Assembly: GCA_016206405.1 (NCBI GenBank)
Contig: JACQRQ010000102.1
Coordinates: 1 to 34,270, forward strand
DNA: 34,270 nucleotides
Source: Elusimicrobiota bacterium
Lineage (GTDB): Bacteria > Elusimicrobiota > Elusimicrobia > O2-12-FULL-59-9
Direction: 5' to 3'
A program made the position numbers and the translations under genes. The notes under the pieces were generated by a model, which was given only the letters and a program-made list of their open reading frames with translations, did not search any database and was not told the DNA's origin. Shown here one piece after another: positions 21,676 to 29,700 of the stretch (positions are counted from its first letter, which is position 1; every line of letters begins with the position of its first letter).

Positions 21676-23630
21676 CGCGCAGCCTCGCCCGTACTGCCGC
21701 TCAACATATCCCGCGTTCTGCGGAGATTATTGGAGGCCGCCTCAAACGCCGGCTCGCGCCGGGCGGCTTCCTCAAGGGGCGCCAGCGCTTGGCCGGGCCG
21801 CCCCAAGAGCATGGCCGTGGTGCCCAAGTAGAAAGGCAGACGGATCAAAGGGGCGCGTTCTTGCTGCAGCCGCGACAGCTCCTCCAGGGCCTGCGCTAGA
21901 TTGCCTTGGTCGATGACGGCCATAATCCCGCGCAAACGCTCATAAGCCAAGCGAAATCCCGGGGGTTCGCGCAAAGCGAATATTCTTTGGGCCTCCTCAG
22001 AGTCCGAAAACATCAATTGAAAACGGCCGCTATTTTGCGCCTGCTCCTGCAGCCGCTCGATGTCCCGTCGCCGCTCCTCGCGCCGGACCGAAGCCACGTT
22101 GATCGGCTGGTGATAATCGTCGAACCACAGATACCCAACCCCTTGCGCCAAGAGCCCGAAGTACCAGGCGTCCGGGTCGTCGAAAGAGCTGTAGCGCAAA
22201 GCCTTGCGCCCGCTGTAAAGATAAATGAAGTCCTTATAAGCGCCCATAAAAATCGCATCGCCGGGCGTTTGCTCGCGAACCCAGGCCAGAGTCCTTTCAG
22301 GCGGCGCATTCTCGTTTAAACGCCGGCGGCGCGCCGCCCGGACGACGCCCGCGTCCGCGATTAAAAACCAGCCGAACAGAGCGGCGGCGGCTCCGGCAAG
22401 GAGATATTTCGACCGCGGCATTCGACCCGCGATGGAGCGGGCTCCTTGCAGGCAGAAAACAAACAAGAAAGGAAGAATGGGAACCACGTAGCGCACATCC
22501 CGGTTGACCCAAAAAAGATGCAGGCATAAGTACAGCGCGACATATAAGCGCAGAAGCTTTCCCACCGGGTCTTTCCAGCCCTGCCGCTCCAAAAAACCAA
22601 CAAAAACGGGGACGGCCGCAAGCGTCGTCAGGAGAAGGACGCGGAAATCCGCCGGCGGCTCCCCCGGCCAGCCCCAGAAACCTTCGACAAAAAGGAGGGA
22701 AGGATAGTGGCTTAGTTGATCCCAGAATAAACGCCCTACCGTAGAGACCGCGCCGAGCCCCTCCCCCGAAACAGGAGGAAGTTCCAAGAAATATCCCGCC
22801 GGATTATTCGCCGTCCACCAATTGCGCAGGAAAGGCAAAAGCCACAGGGGAAAAGCTCCGGCCGCGAACGCCGCCGCCCGCCGCACGCGGCCTGCGGCGG
22901 CCCCCTCCGCAGCCCCAGGCACAGTGCCCTGGGACCCAGAAGCCCCAGTGGGGCGTGGGGAGCTGCGGGGACCCGGTGGCGTCGGAGACGCGCCGGCCTG
23001 CCCCTGCGCCGGGACGAACAACAAATACGCGCTCACCGCCGCTATCCACACGGCGCCTTGGGGGCGAATCCAAGCCGAAAAGGCGCAAAGCAGCCCGAGC
23101 GTAAACGCCGGCCGCATTTTTTCAGGGCGCGATTCGGGCGACCAACTTTGAAACTTTTTCAAAATGAGGAGGCTGAAAAGCAGAAAGGCGGGCTCAGACA
23201 TAACCGACCCGGATTGTTCGGCGGTCGAAGGATGAAACGCCCATAAGCCCGTCAATAGCGTCCTCTGCCCGGCGCTGAAAAATTCGCCGAATAGATTCCA
23301 TAACAGCAGCAGGCTGGCCAGCAGAAAAAGGAGCGAAGCGGCCTTGGCGGCCTGCATGGAGCCCGCCGCCGCCGCCGGCAGCAGAAGCAGCGGATAGCCG
23401 GGAAGCTGATGGGTCAAGGGGATTTCGCGGGGATGAGCCAAATCCACGTAGGCGCCGGAGCAAAGGCTTCGCGCAGCCAGCCAATGTCTGGCGTCATCGT
23501 TGAAGCGGCCCACGTAATAGTGATCGAGCGATAAAAAGTAAAGCAAGCCGGCGGCGCAGAAAAGAATCGGCAGGGGGGAGTGGCGGCTGGCCCGAAAAAC
23601 GCAGTTGCGGCTTTTCTCTTGTCCAAACAT
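21672..23630 (-). CDS. GT39/ArnT-like membrane glycosyltransferase with an in-frame insertion (652 aa)
   Basis: Polytopic inner-membrane protein of the dolichyl-phosphate-mannose transferase type. Hydrophobic helix at about residues 20-36 leads to the first-loop acidic motif FNDDARHW (Asp45, Asp46), the usual metal/lipid-donor site, followed by about ten more hydrophobic segments. An extracytoplasmic domain and a TPR-like C-terminus (GTTAMLLGRPGQALAPLEEAARREPAFEAA) follow. Residues about 205-250 are a Pro/Gly/Ala-rich stretch encoded by the palindromic repeat at 22890-23010. ATG at 23630 is chosen; the open frame continues to 23786 but that part is repeat copy B. The first 11 residues come from that repeat too. 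Sugar acceptor unknown. Confidence 0.8.
   Translation of the reverse strand: MFGQEKSRNCVFRASRHSPLPILFCAAGLLYFLSLDHYYVGRFNDDARHWLAARSLCSGAYVDLAHPREIPLTHQLPGYPLLLLPAAAAGSMQAAKAASLLFLLASLLLLWNLFGEFFSAGQRTLLTGLWAFHPSTAEQSGSVMSEPAFLLFSLLILKKFQSWSPESRPEKMRPAFTLGLLCAFSAWIRPQGAVWIAAVSAYLLFVPAQGQAGASPTPPGPRSSPRPTGASGSQGTVPGAAEGAAAGRVRRAAAFAAGAFPLWLLPFLRNWWTANNPAGYFLELPPVSGEGLGAVSTVGRLFWDQLSHYPSLLFVEGFWGWPGEPPADFRVLLLTTLAAVPVFVGFLERQGWKDPVGKLLRLYVALYLCLHLFWVNRDVRYVVPILPFLFVFCLQGARSIAGRMPRSKYLLAGAAAALFGWFLIADAGVVRAARRRRLNENAPPERTLAWVREQTPGDAIFMGAYKDFIYLYSGRKALRYSSFDDPDAWYFGLLAQGVGYLWFDDYHQPINVASVRREERRRDIERLQEQAQNSGRFQLMFSDSEEAQRIFALREPPGFRLAYERLRGIMAVIDQGNLAQALEELSRLQQERAPLIRLPFYLGTTAMLLGRPGQALAPLEEAARREPAFEAASNNLRRTRDMLSGSTGEAAR
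22890..23010. repeat. Palindromic element inserted in frame in the GT39 gene
   Basis: Contains GCCCC-AGT-GGGGC (22942-22954), GCGTC-GGA-GACGC (22979-22991), and an imperfect CCAGGCAC/GTGCCCTGG dyad near 22915-22933. The 19-mer 22894-22912 and 17-mer 22965-22981 are identical to 7829-7847 and 7900-7916 in nadC, with 52 bases between them in both places. Read on the coding (minus) strand it encodes a low-complexity Pro/Gly/Ala/Ser stretch. Exact ends uncertain. Confidence 0.75.
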
Positions 23631-23737
23631 CACAAATAATATTATGCAACCGCGTTTGCGCCTGCGGTGCCGGACAACCCCGTCTCGGCTGCGCCAAGAC
23701 GGCCCTGCGGGCGAATTCCCCAACTGGGGAATTCGGG
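23598..23737. repeat. Palindromic mosaic element, copy B
   Basis: Inverted repeat AACGCAGTTGC (23598-23608) / GCAACCGCGTT (23646-23656, one A-C mismatch) with a 37-base loop, the same loop length as copy A. Then GCCGGACAACCCCGTC (23669-23684, 15 of 16 as in copy A at 9002-9017) and a terminal hairpin CGAATTCCCC-AACT-GGGGAATTCG (23712-23735). It lacks the middle palindromes of copy A, so it is a shorter mosaic. It covers the GT39 start codon and ends about 30 bases before the promoter of the CBM48 gene. Confidence 0.8.
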
Positions 23738-23769
23738 CTAGCCATCGGCGCTGCGCGATTCTATCAAGT

Positions 23770-23798
23770 TTGAACCCCCCGTTCAATCATGTTATAAT
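23770..23798 (+). promoter_or_regulatory. Promoter of the CBM48/GH57 gene pair
   Basis: TTGAAC (23770-23775), a 17-base spacer and a perfect TATAAT (23793-23798). The -10 box ends 9 bases before the TTG start codon, so the leader is only two or three bases. Confidence 0.65.
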
Positions 23799-23807
23799 TC
23801 ACGCAAC

Positions 23808-24242
23808 TTGAGAAAATTCGTCTTTTGGATTTTTGTCGCCTTGGCAACGGCATTTATGGTCGTTCCGTCTTTAACCGTCATTGACCACCTTGAAAAATAC
23901 CGTCAGGCGATCAAATTTTTCAAGGCCCAAGGATCGGTTATTGAGGGCCGCCGCTCCGGCGTGGCCGTCAAGCAGCCGTCGCAGGCGCATTTCGTCACCT
24001 TTTCTCTCAAGGCGCCGGAAGCGCGGAGCGTGGAGCTGGCCGGGGACTTCAATTTGTGGCAGCCGCAAAAATTCCTCCTAAAGGGCGGCAAGGCCAAGGG
24101 ACAGTGGGAGCTGACCGTGCCCCTCGCCGCCGGCCAATATCTGTACCTCTTTAAAGTGGACGGGCAATGGAAGCTGGACCCCGCCAACGCGCGGACCCGC
24201 CGTTATGGCGACACGGTTTCATCGGTTCTTTCGGTTCCATGA
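23808..24242 (+). CDS. Membrane-anchored CBM48-like (AMPK-type) carbohydrate-binding protein (144 aa)
   Basis: An N-terminal hydrophobic signal anchor (residues 4-23) and a short linker lead to an AMPK1/isoamylase-N type domain (about 62-144). The domain shows the canonical pattern: ARSVELAGDFNLWQPQKF, GQWELTVPLAAGQYLYLFKVDGQWKLDPANARTR. Such domains bind alpha-glucans. No catalytic domain follows. TTG start at 23808 fits the promoter 9 bases upstream; an ATG lies 15 codons later inside the hydrophobic stretch. Its stop overlaps the start of the GH57-like gene (ATGA), which suggests a joint role in exported glucan handling. Confidence 0.8.
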   Translation: MRKFVFWIFVALATAFMVVPSLTVIDHLEKYRQAIKFFKAQGSVIEGRRSGVAVKQPSQAHFVTFSLKAPEARSVELAGDFNLWQPQKFLLKGGKAKGQWELTVPLAAGQYLYLFKVDGQWKLDPANARTRRYGDTVSSVLSVP

Positions 24243-26047
24243 GATTGATCCAGATCAAAAGCGCTTGGCTGTTGACGGCGTGCCTGTTGGCCGCGGCGTC
24301 CGCGCCGGCCGGCGCGGGGCTGTGGCCTCAAGCGTCGGTGGAAGACGAAAAGGCCGAGAGCCTGTGCCTCCTCTGGATTCCGCGCGAAGACCCTTTCGAC
24401 GCCGCCCCTCTCGCCAAGCTCCTCAAGGAAAATTCGGACTTGAGGCTGAGCGTCGCTTTGTCGGCGGAAGCGGCGGCGGAGCTCTCCACCTCGACGCTCC
24501 CGCCGGGCCGACTCGAGATCGCCATGCGCTTGAAAGGGGACCCGGTGCTGCCCATGATCTCCAATTTGCGCTCCCCGGAAATCGCTTACGGGGGAACCGC
24601 GGCGGCGACGGAGTTTTCCAGGCCGCAGGACATCATGCTGCGGCTGGCGCTGGCCCAAGACGCCTACACGAAGCTCGGGTTAAATCCCTCGGGTTTTGTC
24701 CCGGCGGCCGGCGCCCTCAGCCGCGAAACGCTCCGGCTTTTTCACCGCCTTCAAATCCGCTGGCTGGCGATCGGAGGGGCATCCTCGGAGCCGTTTCGCT
24801 CCCAAGGACTCAACCTGATCCCATTTCAAAGCTACCCGCCCGATGAAAGCCGGCCCGCGGCGGTTCAGGCCTACGTTTTCGATGAAGCCTCGGATTTGGC
24901 GCCACCGGGTTTCATGCTCGATTTTATCAGGGACCGGATAAAGTCCGGACGCGAAATACGCTGGCTCACCCTTTCGCAGCGGATCGCGGGCGAGCAATTC
25001 GCCGAACAGGCCGGGGAGTTCTCTTTGATCCCTTGGACCCGCGACTACGGAACATGGATCGGCGGCGAACGCAAGAACGGCGCCTGGGAGCTTTTGGCCA
25101 AAGCGGCCGAGGATCTGGAGGAATATCAAAACTCAGGACGGGCCACGATTAAAATCCTCGATCAAGCGGCGCAAAAGCTTTATCAAGCGGAAAGCGGCCG
25201 ATACTTCGCCGACGCCGGGAAACCGGAGAAACAAGCGACTGAAAAAGAATTCAGGCAAATCCTCGCGGACATATACGGGCTTCTGCAGAAAAGAATCCCC
25301 GCGGGCCTGGAGGACGCTTCCGAAAACGGCGAGGCGAACGCGCCCGGTCCAAGCGAAGGGGGAACGCCGGCGCCGTTTGTCGAAAGCGGAGAGACCTGGC
25401 TCAGATTCAACGATCCGGCGGGAGAGGCCTTCCGCCCCAAGGCGGCCGAAGTCTCCGTCTCAACGCAGGAGATTTCCGCCCATGCGGCCGCCGCGCCCAA
25501 CCTCTGGGATATAAAAACCTTCGAGGTTTCCTGGGATACCCGAGCCATCCATATGGCGTTCACCATGGAAACGACGTCGCCTTCGGCCCACGCCCCTTTT
25601 GGCTTTGACGATTTGCTTTTGGATGTTTATATCGATTTAAACAATCGGGCTGATTCCGGAATCGCCTCGTTGCTGCCTGGACGGCGCTTTCTTATGCTTT
25701 CCAAAGACGCGTGGGAATACGCCGTCACGATCAGCGGTTGGGGAGCGGAGGTCTTCCGCGCCGGCTTTCAAGGCGAAGCCATCCCGCTGCTGGCGCTTTC
25801 CCCGAAGTGGGACATGGCAAAGAACAGAATCAGCGTTTCCATACCCCGTTCCTTGATCCGCGGAGCTCCGCGGGGTTGGGGCTACCTGGCCGCCAGCATG
25901 GCCCTCAATTCCACCGCGACCGATCTTATTTATTTTGAGCCCTTGGATTCGGAGACGGGGCTTCCCCTTCTGGACGTTTTGTCGCCGGCCGGCCTTCCCA
26001 ATCCCATCAAAAGCTATCAGCGCCTGCCCGCGATCCGGGTGGATTAG
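24239..26047 (+). CDS. Exported GH57-like protein with glucodextranase-C-like domain, catalytic Glu apparently missing (602 aa)
   Basis: Signal peptide at residues 1-24 (LLTACLLAAASAPAGAG). A GH57-like part follows (about 35-330). Where active GH57 enzymes have a Trp-Pro-Ala/Ser-Glu-Gly stretch with the nucleophile, this protein reads GFVPAAGALSRETLRLFHRLQIRWLAIG, that is Ala in place of Glu. The later WIGGERKNGAWELLAKA fits the family's C-terminal signature. The C-terminal third (about 380-600; ETWLRFNDPAGE, DLLLDVYIDLNNR, ISVSIPRSLI) resembles the glucodextranase C-terminal/DOMON-like beta domain. It is probably a carbohydrate-binding pseudo-enzyme. ATG at 24239 overlaps the previous stop. 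Its 3' end overlaps comF by 41 bases on the other strand. Confidence 0.75.
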   Translation: MRLIQIKSAWLLTACLLAAASAPAGAGLWPQASVEDEKAESLCLLWIPREDPFDAAPLAKLLKENSDLRLSVALSAEAAAELSTSTLPPGRLEIAMRLKGDPVLPMISNLRSPEIAYGGTAAATEFSRPQDIMLRLALAQDAYTKLGLNPSGFVPAAGALSRETLRLFHRLQIRWLAIGGASSEPFRSQGLNLIPFQSYPPDESRPAAVQAYVFDEASDLAPPGFMLDFIRDRIKSGREIRWLTLSQRIAGEQFAEQAGEFSLIPWTRDYGTWIGGERKNGAWELLAKAAEDLEEYQNSGRATIKILDQAAQKLYQAESGRYFADAGKPEKQATEKEFRQILADIYGLLQKRIPAGLEDASENGEANAPGPSEGGTPAPFVESGETWLRFNDPAGEAFRPKAAEVSVSTQEISAHAAAAPNLWDIKTFEVSWDTRAIHMAFTMETTSPSAHAPFGFDDLLLDVYIDLNNRADSGIASLLPGRRFLMLSKDAWEYAVTISGWGAEVFRAGFQGEAIPLLALSPKWDMAKNRISVSIPRSLIRGAPRGWGYLAASMALNSTATDLIYFEPLDSETGLPLLDVLSPAGLPNPIKSYQRLPAIRVD

Positions 26048-26765
26048 CACCAAAGGTTTGCCGGGCGAATACAAAGGCGTGGACCCGGCGAACGCCGGCC
26101 CTTCTGAGTGCCCGGGCGCAATTTTCCAGCGTCGCGCCCGTGGTGCACAGGTCGTCCACCAAAAGACAACTCTTGACGGCCGGCGTCCAACCCGGCTTGA
26201 CGCTGAAGGCTCCCTCGACGTTGTTGCCCCGCTCCAGACGGCCCAGTTGCCATTGCGGCCGCGTGTTCCTGTTTCTTTCCAGAAATTCCCGAGCCGGCAG
26301 CCCGATACGCGGCGAAAGTTGATCCGCCAAAAGCAGGGCCTGATTGAAGCCTCTTTCCCGGCGGCGGCGGGGATGCAGTGGAACCGGGACGAGAATTTCG
26401 CATCCCTTCAACTCGGCATAGCGCTCCCAAGCCGCAGCCATCGCCTCTGCCATGAACCGCGCCAAATACCGCTTCTTGCGGTATTTCATCGCGTGCAGCA
26501 GCGACTGAATTTCCTCACAGTAAGGATAGACCGCGCGGATCAGGGAACATTGAAAGCGCCTTGAAGCCCCCCGGCAAGCCGGGCAATGGGCGCCTCCGTG
26601 CGGCAACGGCACCCCGCAGCGCCGGCAGAAAAGCGGGAGAATCGGCAGAACGCGGCCCATGCAGCCGCCGCAAAAGCAGCCGACTTCCGAAGGCTTCAAA
26701 TCGCGCCGGCAATGCACGCACGTCTTTGGAAAAAAGAAATGCAGCAGGCGATCTTTGAGGCTCAT
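26007..26765 (-). CDS. comF: ComF family phosphoribosyltransferase-like protein (252 aa)
   Basis: Competence-associated protein that in naturally transformable bacteria helps bring single-stranded DNA into the cytoplasm. The N-terminal zinc-finger region has four CxxC pairs (CVHC, CGGC, CRRC, CPAC). The conserved HAMKYRKKRYLARFMAE and PVPLHPRRRRERGFNQALLLAD stretches follow, and the PRPP-binding loop LLVDDLCTTGATL is near residue 205. Length is typical. It begins 5 bases after the sprA-like stop on the same strand and has no strong Shine-Dalgarno, so coupling to sprA is likely. Its last 41 bases run antisense to the GH57-like gene. Confidence 0.93.
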   Translation of the reverse strand: MSLKDRLLHFFFPKTCVHCRRDLKPSEVGCFCGGCMGRVLPILPLFCRRCGVPLPHGGAHCPACRGASRRFQCSLIRAVYPYCEEIQSLLHAMKYRKKRYLARFMAEAMAAAWERYAELKGCEILVPVPLHPRRRRERGFNQALLLADQLSPRIGLPAREFLERNRNTRPQWQLGRLERGNNVEGAFSVKPGWTPAVKSCLLVDDLCTTGATLENCARALRRAGVRRVHAFVFARQTFGANPPGSRAGADSF

Positions 26766-26770
26766 TCGGA

Positions 26771-29700
26771 TTAGAATTGAAAAGTCAGCGTGCTTCCGAT
26801 ATTATAGGCGACGAACTCCTCCTGCTTCACAAATTTGTGCCAAAGCCTGGAAAGCCCGGCGTTGAGGGTCAGCCGCAGATTCTTGGATATTTCGTAATCG
26901 CCGCTCATATCCAGGCTCAGGAGGTCCGAGTTGTCGCTTTGAGAAAGCGGCGAGCGCCGGTGCGACAAGCTGAGCGTATTGCTCCAGACTATGCGGTTTG
27001 AAAAAACGAGCTTTTTCTCGCTGAAGGGGATCAAAAAGCCCTTCGGAACTGAGAGGTCCGCGCGCGCCAGAACGCTCGGCGTGAGCGTCGTCACGTTGGT
27101 GGTCTGCTGACCCGTTCCCAAGGTCGCCAAATCAAAGGTGTAGTCCAGCTTGGTGGTGAAGCGCCAAATCCGCGCGTCAAAGGTGGTCTGCGCGCTGGCG
27201 TCCCGGTGAGTGGTCCTCTGAGTGACCTGGCCGATCCTCAAATCCTCATTGACCGTCGTCTTCTGGTTAAAAGAGGTCGAGGTGTCGAATCGATCGAGCG
27301 CCTTGAAGCGAAAGTCCGCGCCGAAGGATGTGTCCGCGTTTTGGTCGAGGCCCACGTTGACCGTCAACCGCCGCGCGAATTTAAAATTTGTGCCGGCGTT
27401 TTTCATCCATTTTTCCGCGCCCAGCAGATTTTCCATTTGCGTCATGCTCGCGGTCAGATCGGGAAAATTCAGCGAAAGCGTCCGGGTCAAAGTGCCCGTG
27501 TTGTCCCGGCGCTCCAAGCTCCGGCTGAAATTATTGGACAACGTGATCGTTTTGAGCGGCGCCTTTCGGGATTGCAGATCGTAGGCCTGAAACGGGCTCC
27601 ATCTTTGACTGGAAGTTATCGAATCGCGCAGAGTCAGCGTGGTCCGGCGCGCCACCGGGTTGGAAGGCGTCAAACGGTTGCGAACCCAGAGATTTGTGAG
27701 GCTCTCGAACTCCCTCTCCACGTTTTCCCAACTATCGCCGTCTGAAATCTGATAGGAGGAGGTGAGGGTAAACGACTGAAAAAGCTTGGAGCGGGTCCAT
27801 ATATCCCTTAGGGAAAAAGGCAGGTTGATGGTGCCGTCCGCGTTTCTTTTGACGGATTTAATGTCCCCGATGTCAAACCGGAAGTTTTGATCGCCGATGG
27901 TCACCGTCGAGACGTTGAGCAGGTTGTTTTCCGAATGCGAAATTTTATAATCGATGGATGGGGAAAGCCAATCCGCCAAATGCAGAGTCGCGTTGAACCC
28001 GGCGCTCTGGCTCTTCGATTTCGGATAGCTCAGTTTGACGAGTTGTCCGGTCGAAAACTCCTCGCGGCTTTCGCGGGCGCGGGCGAGGGAATAGGTGGGG
28101 TTGAATTTGGCGCCTCGCCAGAAATCAAAGCTGCCGCTGGCCGATAAATTGTCCAGAATTTCCTTGGTATTGGCGTTGCCGGGAAGCCGCAAAGCGTCCA
28201 CGGACCGGAAATTGACCCTGGAATCGGTGAGTTGGTAGCTAAAATTCACGTTTCGCGGAAGAAAAAAAATCTGCCACGGCACGCCGTAAGCGGTGGAAGC
28301 CGAATACGATCGCCGGTCGTCGAAACGCGTCGAGCTCTCATAGTCCACGGTATTTCGCGAAGCCGATAAGCTGACGCTGGGCAGTTTCCACAGGGTAAGC
28401 TCGCCCGCGCCCGACCGGTCCAAGCGCACCAGCTTTCCCTGGGACAACAACGATACGAGATTGGACTGGTCGCCGGTCAGCGCCACGCTCGGCGTCTCGG
28501 TGATTTGCCGCATTAGATTGAAGCGCATCGGAAAAAAGCTGAGGCGGCTGAAGTTGAGAAAGGCTTGATCCTGCTGATTGTCCTGATTGGCCACGACGGT
28601 CACCGGAGTCTGGAAATTGCGGTCCACTAAGCGGTGGCTGCCGCCGAAAGTCATCCAGTTGGGCACGCTGAAGTCAGCCGACAGTTTTCGCGCGTTTCCC
28701 GTGATTCTGCGCGGATCGGCCACATGCAATTCGTTAAGCCAGAGGGTCCCCGTGGATATGGCCACGCTCCCCGTGTTGTAAATCCCGGCGAACACCGAGG
28801 ACACGTTCTGAAAGCTGGGGTTGCCGGAGGATAAAGTGACGGCCTCATACGCCGAGGCGTTTTTCCAAGCGTCCGGAATATTGTCGCCGTTTAAATCCTG
28901 CAGCGTGGCGGTGAAAAGCCGCCAGCCGTTGAAATCGGACTTCACGGGAACGCGGAACTCATAGTAATTCTGCTCGTTGCCAAGCCGCAGGAAAAATGTT
29001 TGGGAGCCTCCCAGCGCGGGGCCGGGATTGATGGACGGATTGCTGTAGAGCAAGAACCGGAATTCCCGGTGCTGCGACAGGTCCACGGCCCTGGAAAAAT
29101 CCTGCTTGGTGAAGATCGTGGTGCCCGCCGTCAGATTGCGCATGGACAACGCCAGGGATTGCTCCACGCGGTTCTGGTTGTTGGCCTGCGTCGGGAGCTG
29201 CTGGCTGCCGTAAAGATCGTCGAACACCCCCCGGGCCTCGCCGACATCCCTAAAAATCGGCAGGTAAGCGGAATTATCGACGTTGTTGATGCTTCCGACC
29301 TGCAGCTCTCCGGACGGGCTCGGCGATCCCGGGGCGACGTTTTCAAATCGGGCGTTTTGCCATGCGCTTCCCACCACCGAGATGCGCGCGATGCGCAGGG
29401 CGCCGGAGGCCGCTCCGGAGGTGGAGCGGGTGATGGAAAATCGGAGCTGACGGATGGCCGCCCAGTTGTTGCGGCTCTGATCGTTGATCCCCAGGGGAAC
29501 CTGGAGGGTGTGCCAACCCGAAAAATCGACGGCCGTCCGGCTGGAGGTCGTGGTCGCGTCGAAAAATATCTGAGAGTCGGCGGCGCCGCCGCGGTAGCCG
29601 AAATCCCCGCCGCTCAAATCCTCGGCGTCGAGCCTGCCGTTGCGGTTTAAATCCTCGGCGTCGATGCGGCCGTTGGCGGCGCCCTGCTTGGGGAAAGGAG

